NCBI GenBank assembly: GCA_965237725.1
Contig: OZ250151.1
Coordinates: forward strand, 2,108,001-2,172,000
From: G965237725 sp965237725
GTDB lineage: Bacteria; Pseudomonadota; Gammaproteobacteria; Arenicellales; Poriferihabitantaceae
Reading direction: 5' to 3'
Length of the DNA stretch: 64,000 nt
Below the pieces are notes generated by a model. The model ran no database searches and was not told the origin of the DNA. It was given only the letters and a program-made list of their open reading frames with translations. The translations under genes and the position numbers were made by a program. Shown piece by piece: positions 42,972 to 51,441 of the stretch (its first letter is position 1; each line of letters opens with the position of its first letter).

Positions 42972-44309
42972 TCATGAGATTGTTTCAATCACTTTTCTGG
43001 CAGAAGCCTCACCACTCAAATACGCTCCGCCGCATAATTGAATCATTTCACCCGCCATGGCTTCACCGGCAAAGAATATCTTATCCCCTACTGGCAGCCC
43101 CAGTGTTTCCCGAGCATGGTGATGGCCCGGTCGTGCGGACGCATAGGCACCCATAGTTAGTGGATTACTGGCCCATCCCGTCAGTTTTCCTTTAACAAAG
43201 AATTTACGCACATCACTACCCAGCATTTTGACCAACTCTCCCAGTGCAAAATCGATTGCCGCATCCTCTCCGGCAGCGGAAAGCTCCCAGCCAAATTCAC
43301 CACCAACAAATCCAATCAAAAGATCGAAATCAAATGGCCAGGCCAGAAAATAGCATGCCTGGGCAGGCATTGTTTCAGGCACCCAATAATCCAGCCACTG
43401 ATTTGGCCGTAATCCGAAACGCTCCTGATCAAACTGCAATGCAATTTTTGCGAGCAAACCCATAGGAACATTATCAATGGCCTCGAGTTTCCAGCTGGGT
43501 AGTGCAGGACTAAATTCGATATTACCAGCGCCGAGCACCCCGGTTGATACGGTCACAATACAGGCTTTAGCAGAAATCACCCCCGCTGGGGTATCTACGG
43601 AAACGCCGTTTCCATTCCAGGTTATTTTAGTCGCCGGGGTATTCAACTGAACAGGCAATCCCTCACCCATTTTTTGAACCAGAGTTCCGTGACCTTGCTT
43701 AATCATATAATCTGGCGCCGTTTCCGCGGAATTATAGTTATCGAGCGTTGACAAATCCTTAAAATCCACACCCCAGTCCATGGGGCCGATCCAGGTTTGG
43801 GCGACGCCAACAAATTCTTTATCTTTAGGAATGACCGTTGAAGCGGCAACATCGAGTCCTTGAGCGCCGGCTTTTCCCAATGCGCTCAATGTAGCCGACC
43901 AGTCACGATCATAGGCCATTCCTTGTTTAGGCGTTGCCCTGTGGTCACCCACATATAATGTCTCTCCGGGTGAGCTGTGGTCGTGCAGATCGAATCCATA
44001 TTGCCTGGCTAGATCCGTATAAGGATTCAAATTCCCCGCCGTAATCCAGGAACAACCATGATCAAATGGGATGCCAAAACTTGAACTCTCGGTCAGTGCA
44101 CGCCCACCGATGCGCCCGGCGGCTTCCAGAATTACCACGCTATTGCCTGCGGCGATAAGGGATTTTGCTGCGGCAAGCCCTGCAGAGCCGGCACCTACGA
44201 TAACAACGTCGGGATTGGCCGGCAACGATTGGGCCCAGGCAGGCAATGATATCAATGCCAGTGAACCACCGATAAAATCCCGCCTCGAAATTTTCTTTAT
44301 TGTGTCCAT
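42972..44309 (-). CDS. Flavin amine oxidase, Tat-exported
   Basis: A 445-residue FAD enzyme of the monoamine/polyamine oxidase family. The N-terminal twin-arginine signal KKISRRDFIGGSLALISLPAWA directs folded export. The dinucleotide-binding VVIVGAGSAGLAAAKSL follows, and GRIGGRALTE is the usual FAD motif. The C-terminal IFFAGEAMAGEMIQLCGGAYLSGEASA closes the FAD site (a His or Cys-type covalent link is not obvious). A periplasmic amine or polyamine is the likely substrate. It is preceded by a short inverted repeat and lies downstream of gene-free DNA. Confidence 0.85.
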   Translation of the reverse strand: MDTIKKISRRDFIGGSLALISLPAWAQSLPANPDVVIVGAGSAGLAAAKSLIAAGNSVVILEAAGRIGGRALTESSSFGIPFDHGCSWITAGNLNPYTDLARQYGFDLHDHSSPGETLYVGDHRATPKQGMAYDRDWSATLSALGKAGAQGLDVAASTVIPKDKEFVGVAQTWIGPMDWGVDFKDLSTLDNYNSAETAPDYMIKQGHGTLVQKMGEGLPVQLNTPATKITWNGNGVSVDTPAGVISAKACIVTVSTGVLGAGNIEFSPALPSWKLEAIDNVPMGLLAKIALQFDQERFGLRPNQWLDYWVPETMPAQACYFLAWPFDFDLLIGFVGGEFGWELSAAGEDAAIDFALGELVKMLGSDVRKFFVKGKLTGWASNPLTMGAYASARPGHHHARETLGLPVGDKIFFAGEAMAGEMIQLCGGAYLSGEASARKVIETIS

Positions 44310-44342
44310 TTTCAGATCTGAATTAGAGTATTACCAAGCATT

Positions 44343-44420
44343 GGGGACAGTTTACTTATCTATATTGTAAACTACTCTCGCTGTGGAAATGCTTGACATT
44401 GAGATAAGTAAACTGTCCCC
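44343..44420. repeat. 19-bp perfect inverted repeat pair (possible MITE/REP hairpin)
   Basis: GGGGACAGTTTACTTATCT at 44343-44361 is exactly reverse-complementary to 44402-44420, with 40 nt between. The second arm, with following ATAATT, is the same as the copy at 39783-39801. The arrangement could form a long hairpin, as in a small non-autonomous element or REP cluster. No transposase is adjacent. Confidence 0.7.
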
Positions 44421-44534
44421 ATAATTGCATAATTGCCGATACGGCTTTGAACAACAAATTGGTTATTTTGAATATGGCGGCGAAAGACAAACACACCGCG
44501 GATGGGAGCAATATTTGAATTACATTGCGGGGTT

Positions 44535-45191
44535 TTAAAAATCTGGCCGGGCAAAATCACCAGATTGTGGGTCCATGATCCACAGCTCTCCGGATGAAAT
44601 ATCGAACCACGCCCCGTGCAGGGCCAGCTTTTTGCGCTGATTCAAAATTTGCACACAGGGAAAGGTAAGCAGATTTGCCAGAGATGCCCGGATTGAAATT
44701 CGTTCCATGGCTGTCTGACGTTCTGCACTGGTCAATAATTCAGAATTTCGAATCTGTTCTGCCAGGGGCGACAACATGCTCATCCATTTTCCAATAAAAT
44801 CCCCAGGGGACAACGGATCGGCGTCACTGTCCAATGCAGCATGGATGCCACCACATCGACCATGGCCAATAACAATAATATTTTTCACCCAAAGAGATTG
44901 CACAGCGTACTCCAGCGCCGCAGAGGTGGCGTGGAATGCGCCATCCGGCGCATAGGGCGGAACCAGATTAGCCACGTTTCGCATTACAAACAACTCACCC
45001 GGCCCCGAATTGAAAATCATTTCTGGCGCAGCTCTGGAATCGCAGCATGCGATCACCATGGTCTCCGGTTTCTGCCCCTGGGTGGCAAGATCAACGTAAC
45101 GGTTTCGCTGATTTGAGTAGCCGGTCGACATGAACTGCTGGTATCCCTCAAGCAGAGATTCGGGGAAGTTCATATTTTTTATGTGACCCAT
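44535..45191 (-). CDS. Beta-class carbonic anhydrase
   Basis: A 218-residue beta-carbonic anhydrase. The zinc site is Cys49, Asp51-Ser-Arg53 (CCDSR), His110 and Cys113 (GHGRCGG), with FVMRNVANLVPPY characteristic of the family. It reversibly hydrates CO2 in the cytoplasm. No partner gene is next to it: the cupredoxin gene upstream belongs to the copper operon and is separated by 165 nt. Confidence 0.93.
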   Translation of the reverse strand: MGHIKNMNFPESLLEGYQQFMSTGYSNQRNRYVDLATQGQKPETMVIACCDSRAAPEMIFNSGPGELFVMRNVANLVPPYAPDGAFHATSAALEYAVQSLWVKNIIVIGHGRCGGIHAALDSDADPLSPGDFIGKWMSMLSPLAEQIRNSELLTSAERQTAMERISIRASLANLLTFPCVQILNQRKKLALHGAWFDISSGELWIMDPQSGDFARPDF

Positions 45192-45356
45192 TTTGAGACC
45201 TGAAACAGCGTTATGGAGATTGTATTACAAATTTTGAGTCGGGTTACCTTTTTCCCGGGTTAAGCTCACACGGACAACTGAGCCAGTGGGGAATAGAACT
45301 GTGCTTTATAATGCAAACCATAATGGTTTGATGGACTCTGTTGGTGTTGCAACCAA

Positions 45357-45857
45357 TTAAAGCTCAACAGTGACGGTGCCTTTCATGCCTGCATCATAAT
45401 GCCCTGGTATCAAACACCCAAAAGCAAAGGCTCCTTCTTTAGAAAACTTCCAGGTGACTTCACCTACTTCTCCCGGCGCAACGTGCAGCATATAGGGTTC
45501 TTCATGCTCCATACCAGGAAACTTTTTCATCATCTCTGCATGCTCATCCAAAGAACCTGGGGTTCCCAATACGAATTCATGGACCTGGGTGCCGGTATTT
45601 TTGTGGATGAATTTAATCACATCGCCTTTTTTGACGTTGATTGTGTCCGGGGTGAACCGCATCTTATCGCTCATTTCCACCTCTATGGTTTGGGTTACAT
45701 GCATATCCGGTTCATACATGCCAAATTCATTCTCAACCGGATCGTATTCAATGGCATGCTTGTGGTCGTGTGTGCCACTGGCGTAAATCATTGATGATGT
45801 GAAACCGAAAAAGACTGCTGTGGAAACAGTGAGAATTTTAATTACTTTGATACTCAT
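45357..45857 (-). CDS. Periplasmic cupredoxin-like copper protein
   Basis: A 166-residue protein with a signal peptide (VIKILTVSTAVFFGFTSSMIYA). A His-rich mature start and a cupredoxin domain follow: MRFTPDTINVKKGDVIKFIHKNTGTQVHEFVLG, then FAFGCLIPGHYDAGMKGTVTV. The type-1 copper ligands are the His in VHEFVLG, the Cys in GCLIPG, the His following, and the Met in DAGM. It probably buffers or carries copper in the periplasm and serves as an electron partner. It is the last gene of the copper operon, 30 nt after the multicopper oxidase. Confidence 0.85.
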   Translation of the reverse strand: MSIKVIKILTVSTAVFFGFTSSMIYASGTHDHKHAIEYDPVENEFGMYEPDMHVTQTIEVEMSDKMRFTPDTINVKKGDVIKFIHKNTGTQVHEFVLGTPGSLDEHAEMMKKFPGMEHEEPYMLHVAPGEVGEVTWKFSKEGAFAFGCLIPGHYDAGMKGTVTVEL

Positions 45858-45887
45858 TTTAATTTGCCTGTAGTGTTTAACAATAAT

Positions 45888-47177
45888 TTAAGAAATATCT
45901 GCTTCATAGGAAACGGTACCTTCTGGATAGTCATACCAACCAGGATCTGAATAGTCTCCAACCACCTGGTTTTCACGAATCTTTAAAACTGTGAACATAC
46001 CACCCATTTCGATAGGGCCGAATTGACCTTGCCCGGTCATCATGGGCAAGGTATTTTTGGGTAAAGCCATTACCATCTCACCCATGTCTGCCATACCGCG
46101 CTCTCCCATAACCATATACCCTGGAAGTAACTTGCTCAGACTTTGCTGGACCTGGCGCTGATCCACACCAATCATATTAGGCACATCGTGGCCCATGGCA
46201 TTCATGGTGTGGTGGGACTTGTGACAATGCATCGCCCAATCGCCCGGGGCATCGGCATTAAATTCGATAGCACGCATCTGGCCAATAGCAATGTCGGCGG
46301 TGACTTCCGGCCAACGCGCACCTTTCGGCACCCACCCCCCATCCGTACAGGCGACTTCAAAGTTGAGCCCATGGATATGAATAGGATGATTAGTCATGGT
46401 TAGGTTACCCATACGCACGCGCACACGTTCGTTGTATCCGCACACTAAATGATCAATACCTGGAAACACGCGGCTGTTCCATGTCCACAGATTAAAATCC
46501 AGCATGGTGTTAATGCGGGTTGTCATGGTGCCCGGATCAATGTCATAGCCTGCCATTAAAAAGCAAAAATCGCGATCAACTTTATGGGCCTCCGGGTCCT
46601 TTGGATGTACGACCAATGAGCCCATCATACCCATGGCCATTTGTACCATTTCATCGGCGTGAGGATGGTACATAAATGTTCCCGACTGCTTCAGTTCGAA
46701 CTCGTAGACATAGGTTTTACCCGGCGGGATTTGTGGCTGATTCAATCCGCCGACGCCGTCCATTCCGGCCGGAAGAAATATGCCGTGCCAGTGTATGGTG
46801 GTATGTTCGGGAAGCCGGTTGGTGACAAAGATGCGCACCTTGTCTCCCTCGACACATTCAATGGTTGGCCCGGGTGACTGGCCATTGTATCCCCACAATC
46901 GTGCGGTCATACCCGGTGCAAGCTCACGCTCGACGGCTTCGGCGGTTAAATGAAACTCTTTCCAGCCGTTGTTCATGCGCCAGGGTAATGACCATCCATT
47001 TAAAGTTACCACGGGGTTGTACCAGGGGCCGTTTTTCGGCTCCTCGGGTGATTGCATTGATGCGGAATCCATACTCGGTGATTCGGGCAACGCCGCCAGC
47101 GCGACTTTAGATACCAGTCCCGCACCCACTGCCACCGCTGCACCAGCGCCTTGTAAAAATTGTCTTCGATTTGTCAT
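45888..47177 (-). CDS. Multicopper oxidase, Tat-exported (copper-resistance type)
   Basis: A 429-residue enzyme with a Tat signal (NRRQFLQGAGAAVAVGAGL). It carries the copper sites HWHG, HPHAD, NHPIHIHGLNFE and HCHKSHHTMNAMGH, which together supply the type 1, 2 and 3 ligands. Met-rich stretches (MGMMGS, GMADMGEMVM) fit copper handling. It would oxidise cuprous ions in the periplasm. ATG 47177 with GAGA is preferred; TTG 47195 is in frame upstream. It sits between the TolC-like and cupredoxin genes. Confidence 0.9.
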   Translation of the reverse strand: MTNRRQFLQGAGAAVAVGAGLVSKVALAALPESPSMDSASMQSPEEPKNGPWYNPVVTLNGWSLPWRMNNGWKEFHLTAEAVERELAPGMTARLWGYNGQSPGPTIECVEGDKVRIFVTNRLPEHTTIHWHGIFLPAGMDGVGGLNQPQIPPGKTYVYEFELKQSGTFMYHPHADEMVQMAMGMMGSLVVHPKDPEAHKVDRDFCFLMAGYDIDPGTMTTRINTMLDFNLWTWNSRVFPGIDHLVCGYNERVRVRMGNLTMTNHPIHIHGLNFEVACTDGGWVPKGARWPEVTADIAIGQMRAIEFNADAPGDWAMHCHKSHHTMNAMGHDVPNMIGVDQRQVQQSLSKLLPGYMVMGERGMADMGEMVMALPKNTLPMMTGQGQFGPIEMGGMFTVLKIRENQVVGDYSDPGWYDYPEGTVSYEADIS

Positions 47178-47201
47178 GATATTTTCTCTATTCAATATAG
47201 T

Positions 47202-48608
47202 CTAGTGGCCTTCGCCTTCTGATCCGGTACCCGGCATGGATGCACTTGCAAAACTCATTTTCTGTGTGTCCGCGCCAGTCAGGGCTTGCTGCAAGTTGGT
47301 GTCTGCAATCCAGAATTCCCGCACGGCCTCGACATAGCCGGCTTCGACGGTCATGGCTTCACGTACGTCCTGCAACAGATCAAACACACTGATCAGCATA
47401 CCGTTGTACATCAGTAACTGTTCCTGGCTGACTCGCTGGCGTAAGGGCAAGACTTCATCACCATAATGCCTGGCGATCTCCCAGGTAATACGATAGCTCG
47501 CCAACGCACTGCGCGCATTGGATGCGGCAGCTATCGCTGTGGCTTCGGCCTGGGCCTGAGCCTGTTCCAGCAAAAATCTTGCCTTTTTATTTTTGACGCC
47601 GCCCGCATCAAACAGCGGAATGCGCCATTCAAGCTCATAGCCTCGCTCCTTTACACCATCGACTTTTTCCGTTACCGGACCCAGTTCAATGGCAGATAGA
47701 AAAGGGCTGCTTTGGGTTAATTTGAGATTTTTTGCCATGCTCTCAAGATTCAACTTGGCGATTTGCACATCCAATCGATTTTCGATTGCTTCACGTTCAA
47801 CGGACTCTATTTCAATCAAACTGCCTGGCAGTGGTGGTAGCGCATCCGGCAGGGAAAGCGCTCGTGCTTGATCCCCCCAAAGTCCGAGTTGGCGAATCAG
47901 GGCCTCGCGCGCGCCGCCTTCGGTTAGGCGTTGTTTGGCCAGCGCCGCACGCATGCCGCTTAAAAATATTTCTGACTCAGCCGCATCAATCACGCCACTG
48001 TGACCCAGTGCCGACATTTGTCGTGTCATATTATTACCCGCTTCGGCAGACTCGACTGCTCGAGCCAACAACTGGGTTTGCTGCTTTTTTGCTACTGCGT
48101 CAATCCAGGCACGCCGGGTTTTGGCCAGATGGGTTAAGACCGCACCAGCCGCGTCATAGCGAACCATCTCTAAACGCCGTGCTTCGACCTGGCGTTTCAG
48201 AGGCATTAAAACCAAGCCGCCAATGTCGAACAAGAGTGAGCTGGTGTATTCTTGACTACTAAACCGTTCATAAGCAAAGCCTGGATTCTCAAGCCGACCC
48301 GCCTGCGCATAGTCTGCTTCGGCGATCCCAACTCGCAAAATGCTCACTTTGGCCATAGGATTGACCTGCATCGATAATCGTTCGGCATCGGCGATATTCA
48401 GTGGATTTGCAAGCAACGCGTCAACGTCATCAACGGTGATCCGTTGCGCCGGATTAATGACCACCGCCTGATTGCTATCCCCTAGGTGTTCATCAATCAA
48501 GTTTTGTACGTTTGAGATACCACCATCTTGCGGCACCGTCGCACAAGCATTAAGCAATACCATAACGCCGCCGAGGACAACTAGTCGTATATTTTTTTTA
48601 AACGTCAT
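47202..48608 (-). CDS. TolC-family outer membrane lipoprotein (CusC-like)
   Basis: A 468-residue outer-membrane efflux protein. Lipobox L-N-A-C after a hydrophobic signal marks a lipoprotein, and the body shows the usual two helical repeats (for example EAARLEMVRYDAAGAVLTHLAKTRRAWIDAVA) with the AGYVEAVREFWIADTNLQQAL end. ATG 48608 is chosen because a GAGGA Shine-Dalgarno sits 8 nt upstream; the longer ATG 48623 overlaps the CusF gene. No CusA/CusB-type pump genes are in the window, which is odd for this outer-membrane channel. Confidence 0.85.
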   Translation of the reverse strand: MTFKKNIRLVVLGGVMVLLNACATVPQDGGISNVQNLIDEHLGDSNQAVVINPAQRITVDDVDALLANPLNIADAERLSMQVNPMAKVSILRVGIAEADYAQAGRLENPGFAYERFSSQEYTSSLLFDIGGLVLMPLKRQVEARRLEMVRYDAAGAVLTHLAKTRRAWIDAVAKKQQTQLLARAVESAEAGNNMTRQMSALGHSGVIDAAESEIFLSGMRAALAKQRLTEGGAREALIRQLGLWGDQARALSLPDALPPLPGSLIEIESVEREAIENRLDVQIAKLNLESMAKNLKLTQSSPFLSAIELGPVTEKVDGVKERGYELEWRIPLFDAGGVKNKKARFLLEQAQAQAEATAIAAASNARSALASYRITWEIARHYGDEVLPLRQRVSQEQLLMYNGMLISVFDLLQDVREAMTVEAGYVEAVREFWIADTNLQQALTGADTQKMSFASASMPGTGSEGEGH

Positions 48609-48619
48609 AGTTAATTTCC

Positions 48620-49423
48620 TCACTCACTGATCGATTTGATATTGGTGATCTCGAATCCACCAGACGAATTGTCGACATCAAACTCGACTTCGGTACCTTG
48701 CTCTAAGCCTTCAAGTAGTGCGGGATCGGTGACCTTAAACATCATGGTCATTGCTGGCATACCGTATTTATCGATTTCACCGTGCTCGATCTTCACCTTG
48801 CCCTGAGATAATCGAACGGCCTTTACCATGCCACGTGCATCCATACCGCTAGTAGTAGTTGTTCCTTGCTGCTCAGCCATGCTGTTTTCCATCTGCTGCA
48901 TTGACATAATATGTGTTACGACAAATCCGCCAGAAGAATTATCGACGTTAAAACCAACCTCCTGCCCTTGGTCGAGATCCTCGAGCATGGAAGGATCATC
49001 GACTTTAAACACCATGGTCATTTCAGGCATACCATATTTTTCAATGGGCCCATGCTGAATTTTTACTTTGCCCTGCTCTGGGCGAATGGTTTTAATCACA
49101 CCCAATCCATCCATGGTCATTGTACCCATGGATTGCATCATGTTGGATTTATCGTGTGTCATGGTGGATGACGAAATGATGCTTTGCGGAAGCATTTCTG
49201 CTTGGTTAAAGGTTTCGTCGCCATTAAATCGATTAGTCCAGGAAAGCGTGGCGTCTAATGAAAGTAGGTCTCCGACGTATATGTCGCTATGCTCCGGAGA
49301 TCGCGGATGATCTTGATAATCCAGCACACTCGGCGCTGTTTCAGAAGCATTGGCAGTACCGGTTGCAGTCAACATAGCTGCAAATGATATGGAAATTATC
49401 TTGTTGAGAATTTGTATATTCAC
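48620..49423 (-). CDS. Periplasmic protein with two CusF-like copper-binding domains
   Basis: A 267-residue protein with a signal peptide (cut near ANA/SE) and two similar CusF domains, at about residues 105-170 and 200-265. Each has GKVKI-x-HG-x-I-x-KYGMP-x-MTM. The His and both Met of the Cu(I) site match CusF H36, M47 and M49, but the Trp44 position is Met in both domains. An N-terminal stretch of about 80 residues precedes them. The near-identical copies imply duplication. It precedes the TolC gene and lies downstream of the CopL-like gene. Confidence 0.85.
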   Translation of the reverse strand: MNIQILNKIISISFAAMLTATGTANASETAPSVLDYQDHPRSPEHSDIYVGDLLSLDATLSWTNRFNGDETFNQAEMLPQSIISSSTMTHDKSNMMQSMGTMTMDGLGVIKTIRPEQGKVKIQHGPIEKYGMPEMTMVFKVDDPSMLEDLDQGQEVGFNVDNSSGGFVVTHIMSMQQMENSMAEQQGTTTTSGMDARGMVKAVRLSQGKVKIEHGEIDKYGMPAMTMMFKVTDPALLEGLEQGTEVEFDVDNSSGGFEITNIKSISE

Positions 49424-49568
49424 TGTTCTTACCTGTCTTAAGTTTTGTTTTCAATGGTTATGTATGAGCACATAACCCATTGCCCGAAGGCATTAAAAAC
49501 TGTTTTTCCGTTCGGCCCAGGATTGGGCACAATCAACTTTGTCCGTGCAAACGCCGGACAAATGAAAC

Positions 49569-50006
49569 TTAAGCTCGGGGAGGTTTGAACAAAGGGGCGG
49601 AAGCTGGCGGATAAACTTGGGCAGTATTCACAGCTAACCAGGTGTCGGTAGATTTTTGCGGCAACGGGCCAGTAGTCGTTTCGGGTATTGTAACGGCAGA
49701 ACCCGCGCAAAGCGTTTTACAGGACAAATTTTTGTCGTGTCCACAATCCACATCATTGAATTTCAAATTTGTGGCCCCCACTGAATTATCAACATCCATT
49801 GGCGTAGAGTGGCATGGTTGAGATTCAGTCTCTCCAGTATGGCTTTTGCCATGACTATGATCCGCTGAATTTACATCAACAGTATGGGCGTGATTGCTGT
49901 CAATAGAAGACATCATTGCCCCGTGAGCAAGAGGGACACACATGACCGCAACCGCCAATAGATAGCAGCATATTTTTGCCAGTGGTTTATGCACAATTTT
50001 ACCCAT
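49569..50006 (-). CDS. CopL-like His-rich small secreted protein
   Basis: A 145-residue protein with a signal peptide (LLAVAVMCVPLAHG region) and a mature part holding several His and Cys: NHAHTVDVNSADHSHGKSH, PCHSTPMD, DCGHDKNLSCKTLC. It resembles CopL-type copper-regulatory or DUF2946-like proteins. The predicted transcription start coincides with its ATG (50006); a GTG at 49994 could be the real start. It heads the minus-strand copper operon. Confidence 0.6.
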   Translation of the reverse strand: MGKIVHKPLAKICCYLLAVAVMCVPLAHGAMMSSIDSNHAHTVDVNSADHSHGKSHTGETESQPCHSTPMDVDNSVGATNLKFNDVDCGHDKNLSCKTLCAGSAVTIPETTTGPLPQKSTDTWLAVNTAQVYPPASAPLFKPPRA

Positions 50007-50012
50007 CGGGCC

Positions 50013-50043
50013 ATTATAAAGTCTGTACTAACAACAAGGTCAA
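50013..50043 (-). promoter_or_regulatory. MerR-type promoter for the minus-strand copper operon (19-bp spacer)
   Basis: Read leftward, -35 TTGACC (50038-50043), a 19-nt spacer (50019-50037) and -10 TATAAT (50013-50018). The long 19-bp spacing is the hallmark of promoters controlled by MerR-family activators. The -10 is a perfect consensus. It reads into the CopL-like gene, whose start lies about 7 nt downstream of the -10, giving little or no leader. Confidence 0.75.
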
Positions 50044-50065
50044 GCCCCAATGGGAAACCTTTTGC

Positions 50066-50096
50066 TTGACTCTGTATCTAATACAGCGTTTATTAT
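50066..50096 (+). promoter_or_regulatory. MerR-type promoter for the plus-strand copper operon (19-bp spacer)
   Basis: -35 TTGACT (50066-50071), 19-nt spacer (50072-50090) and -10 TATTAT (50091-50096). The spacer holds the dyad CTGTAT-CTA-ATACAG (50072-50086), as MerR operators do. It reads toward DUF4396, cytochrome c and the MerR gene, implying autoregulation. The pair with the opposite-facing promoter is strong evidence that the MerR regulator controls both operons. Confidence 0.75.
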
Positions 50097-50127
50097 TGTA
50101 TCAATGTTCTAACCTTGATCACTAGCA

Positions 50128-50580
50128 ATGGCCACAATTGGCACCTTACAATCCCGAAACTTCTGGTCTTCCGGTTCAACCTGGAGAAAGAGCGCCAAAA
50201 ATACGTTTTGGTGCCTGTTTGGCTGCTCCATTGGGGATTTTGGAACCATCGCCTATTTTCAGGTGATGAATATTCCCTGGCCGACATTGTGGATTATGAT
50301 ATTGGCGGTGATAAACGGGCTGTTAACCAGTATTGCACTAGAAACATTCATACTTTGGAGAAATGAAATGCCGATTCCGCTCGCATTTAAAACTGCGATT
50401 GGTATGAGCATGATATCCATGATCGGCATGGAGGCCGCCATGAATACGACCGACTGGGCATTAACCGGCGGCGCATTGCTCACATGGTGGGCGGTAGCGG
50501 TTATGTTAATTGTGGGGTTTCTCACACCATGGCCTTATAACTATTGGCGACTTCAAAAATGGGGAAAATCATGTCACTAA
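50128..50580 (+). CDS. DUF4396 membrane protein
   Basis: A 150-residue protein with about four hydrophobic helices and the DUF4396 pattern: FWCLFGCSIGDFGTIAYFQ, a helix ending in ETFILWRNEMPIPLAFKTAIGMSMISMIGMEAAMN, and LLTWWAVAVMLIVGFLTPWPYNYWRL. These proteins commonly lie near copper and cytochrome genes; their function is not established. It is the first gene of the MerR-controlled plus operon. The downstream gene's start lies within its last codons. Confidence 0.8.
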   Translation: MATIGTLQSRNFWSSGSTWRKSAKNTFWCLFGCSIGDFGTIAYFQVMNIPWPTLWIMILAVINGLLTSIALETFILWRNEMPIPLAFKTAIGMSMISMIGMEAAMNTTDWALTGGALLTWWAVAVMLIVGFLTPWPYNYWRLQKWGKSCH

Positions 50581-51005
50581 ATATTAAAGCAGGAATTACA
50601 TTATTTGCTGCACTTGTTTTTTCGATTGCCAATTCATCGGTAACTTTCGCTCAAACTGAACGGTTTAATGATCCGACCACTTTAGATACCGGAAAAACAT
50701 TATTCCAACAATATTGCAGCGTGTGTCATGGTCAAAACGCGGAAGGTAATGGAAAGAATTGGCGCTTGACTGATGACAATGGCAACTACCCGCCGCCGCC
50801 ATTAAACGGCACAGCCCATGCATGGCATCATTCAGTAGATGCGTTAGCGCACACCATTAGAAATGGCACCATGGCCGTGGGCGGGACCATGCCGCCGTGG
50901 CGAGAGGTGTTGTCAGATGATGACATTTTTGCCATCACCATGTGGATAACCTCCCTATGGCCTGATGAAATTTACAACGCCTGGAAACTGAGAAACCCTA
51001 ATTAA
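50571..51005 (+). CDS. Small periplasmic c-type cytochrome
   Basis: A 144-residue protein with a signal peptide (AGITLFAALVFSIANSSVTFA) and a single heme site CSVCH (C-x-x-C-H). The distal Met ligand probably lies in the GGTMPPWREVLSDDDIFAITMWI segment, typical of class I cytochromes c. ATG 50571 with an SD-like GGGGA is preferred; in-frame ATG 50559 and TTG 50544 exist. It may accept electrons from the copper oxidase or feed a terminal oxidase. Confidence 0.85.
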   Translation: MSLNIKAGITLFAALVFSIANSSVTFAQTERFNDPTTLDTGKTLFQQYCSVCHGQNAEGNGKNWRLTDDNGNYPPPPLNGTAHAWHHSVDALAHTIRNGTMAVGGTMPPWREVLSDDDIFAITMWITSLWPDEIYNAWKLRNPN

Positions 51006-51006
51006 T

Positions 51007-51411
51007 ATGCTTACACGCGGAAAGCTAGCCAAACAAACTGGCTGCAATATAGAAACCATTCGCTACTACGAAAAAGTCAATTTGCTGCCCGAGCCCCCAC
51101 GGTCTGCATCTGGATATCGCCTTTACGACGAAAATCATTTGCGAATTCTAAAGTTTATTCAGCGCGCTAAGACACTGGGATTTTCTACGGACCGAATTCG
51201 TGGGTTACTGGAGTTATCAGATGCGGGTGCACGACATACCAGAAGCGAGGTCAAGACTCTCACCGAAGAGCACATCATGGGAATTTCAGACAAAATCAAA
51301 GATTTGCAAAAACTGAAAAAACGTCTCAATCAAATTTCCTCACATTGTGACGGCTCTAGCAAAAGCGCTGATAGCTGCCCAATCCTAATTTCTCTTTTTG
51401 ATGGTCAGTAA
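51007..51411 (+). CDS. MerR-family metal-responsive regulator (CueR-like)
   Basis: A 134-residue MerR regulator. The winged HTH (RGKLAKQTGCNIETIRYYEKVNLLPEPPR) is followed by a coiled coil and the metal loop HCDGSSKSADSCPIL. The loop holds two Cys; the third Cys at the mercury MerR Cys82 position is not present, which fits a Cu(I)-type two-coordinate site more than Hg(II). It starts immediately after the cytochrome stop, and its own promoter carries a MerR operator, so it probably autoregulates. Confidence 0.88.
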   Translation: MLTRGKLAKQTGCNIETIRYYEKVNLLPEPPRSASGYRLYDENHLRILKFIQRAKTLGFSTDRIRGLLELSDAGARHTRSEVKTLTEEHIMGISDKIKDLQKLKKRLNQISSHCDGSSKSADSCPILISLFDGQ

Positions 51412-51441
51412 AACCAAATCACGACAACCACATATAACGAA

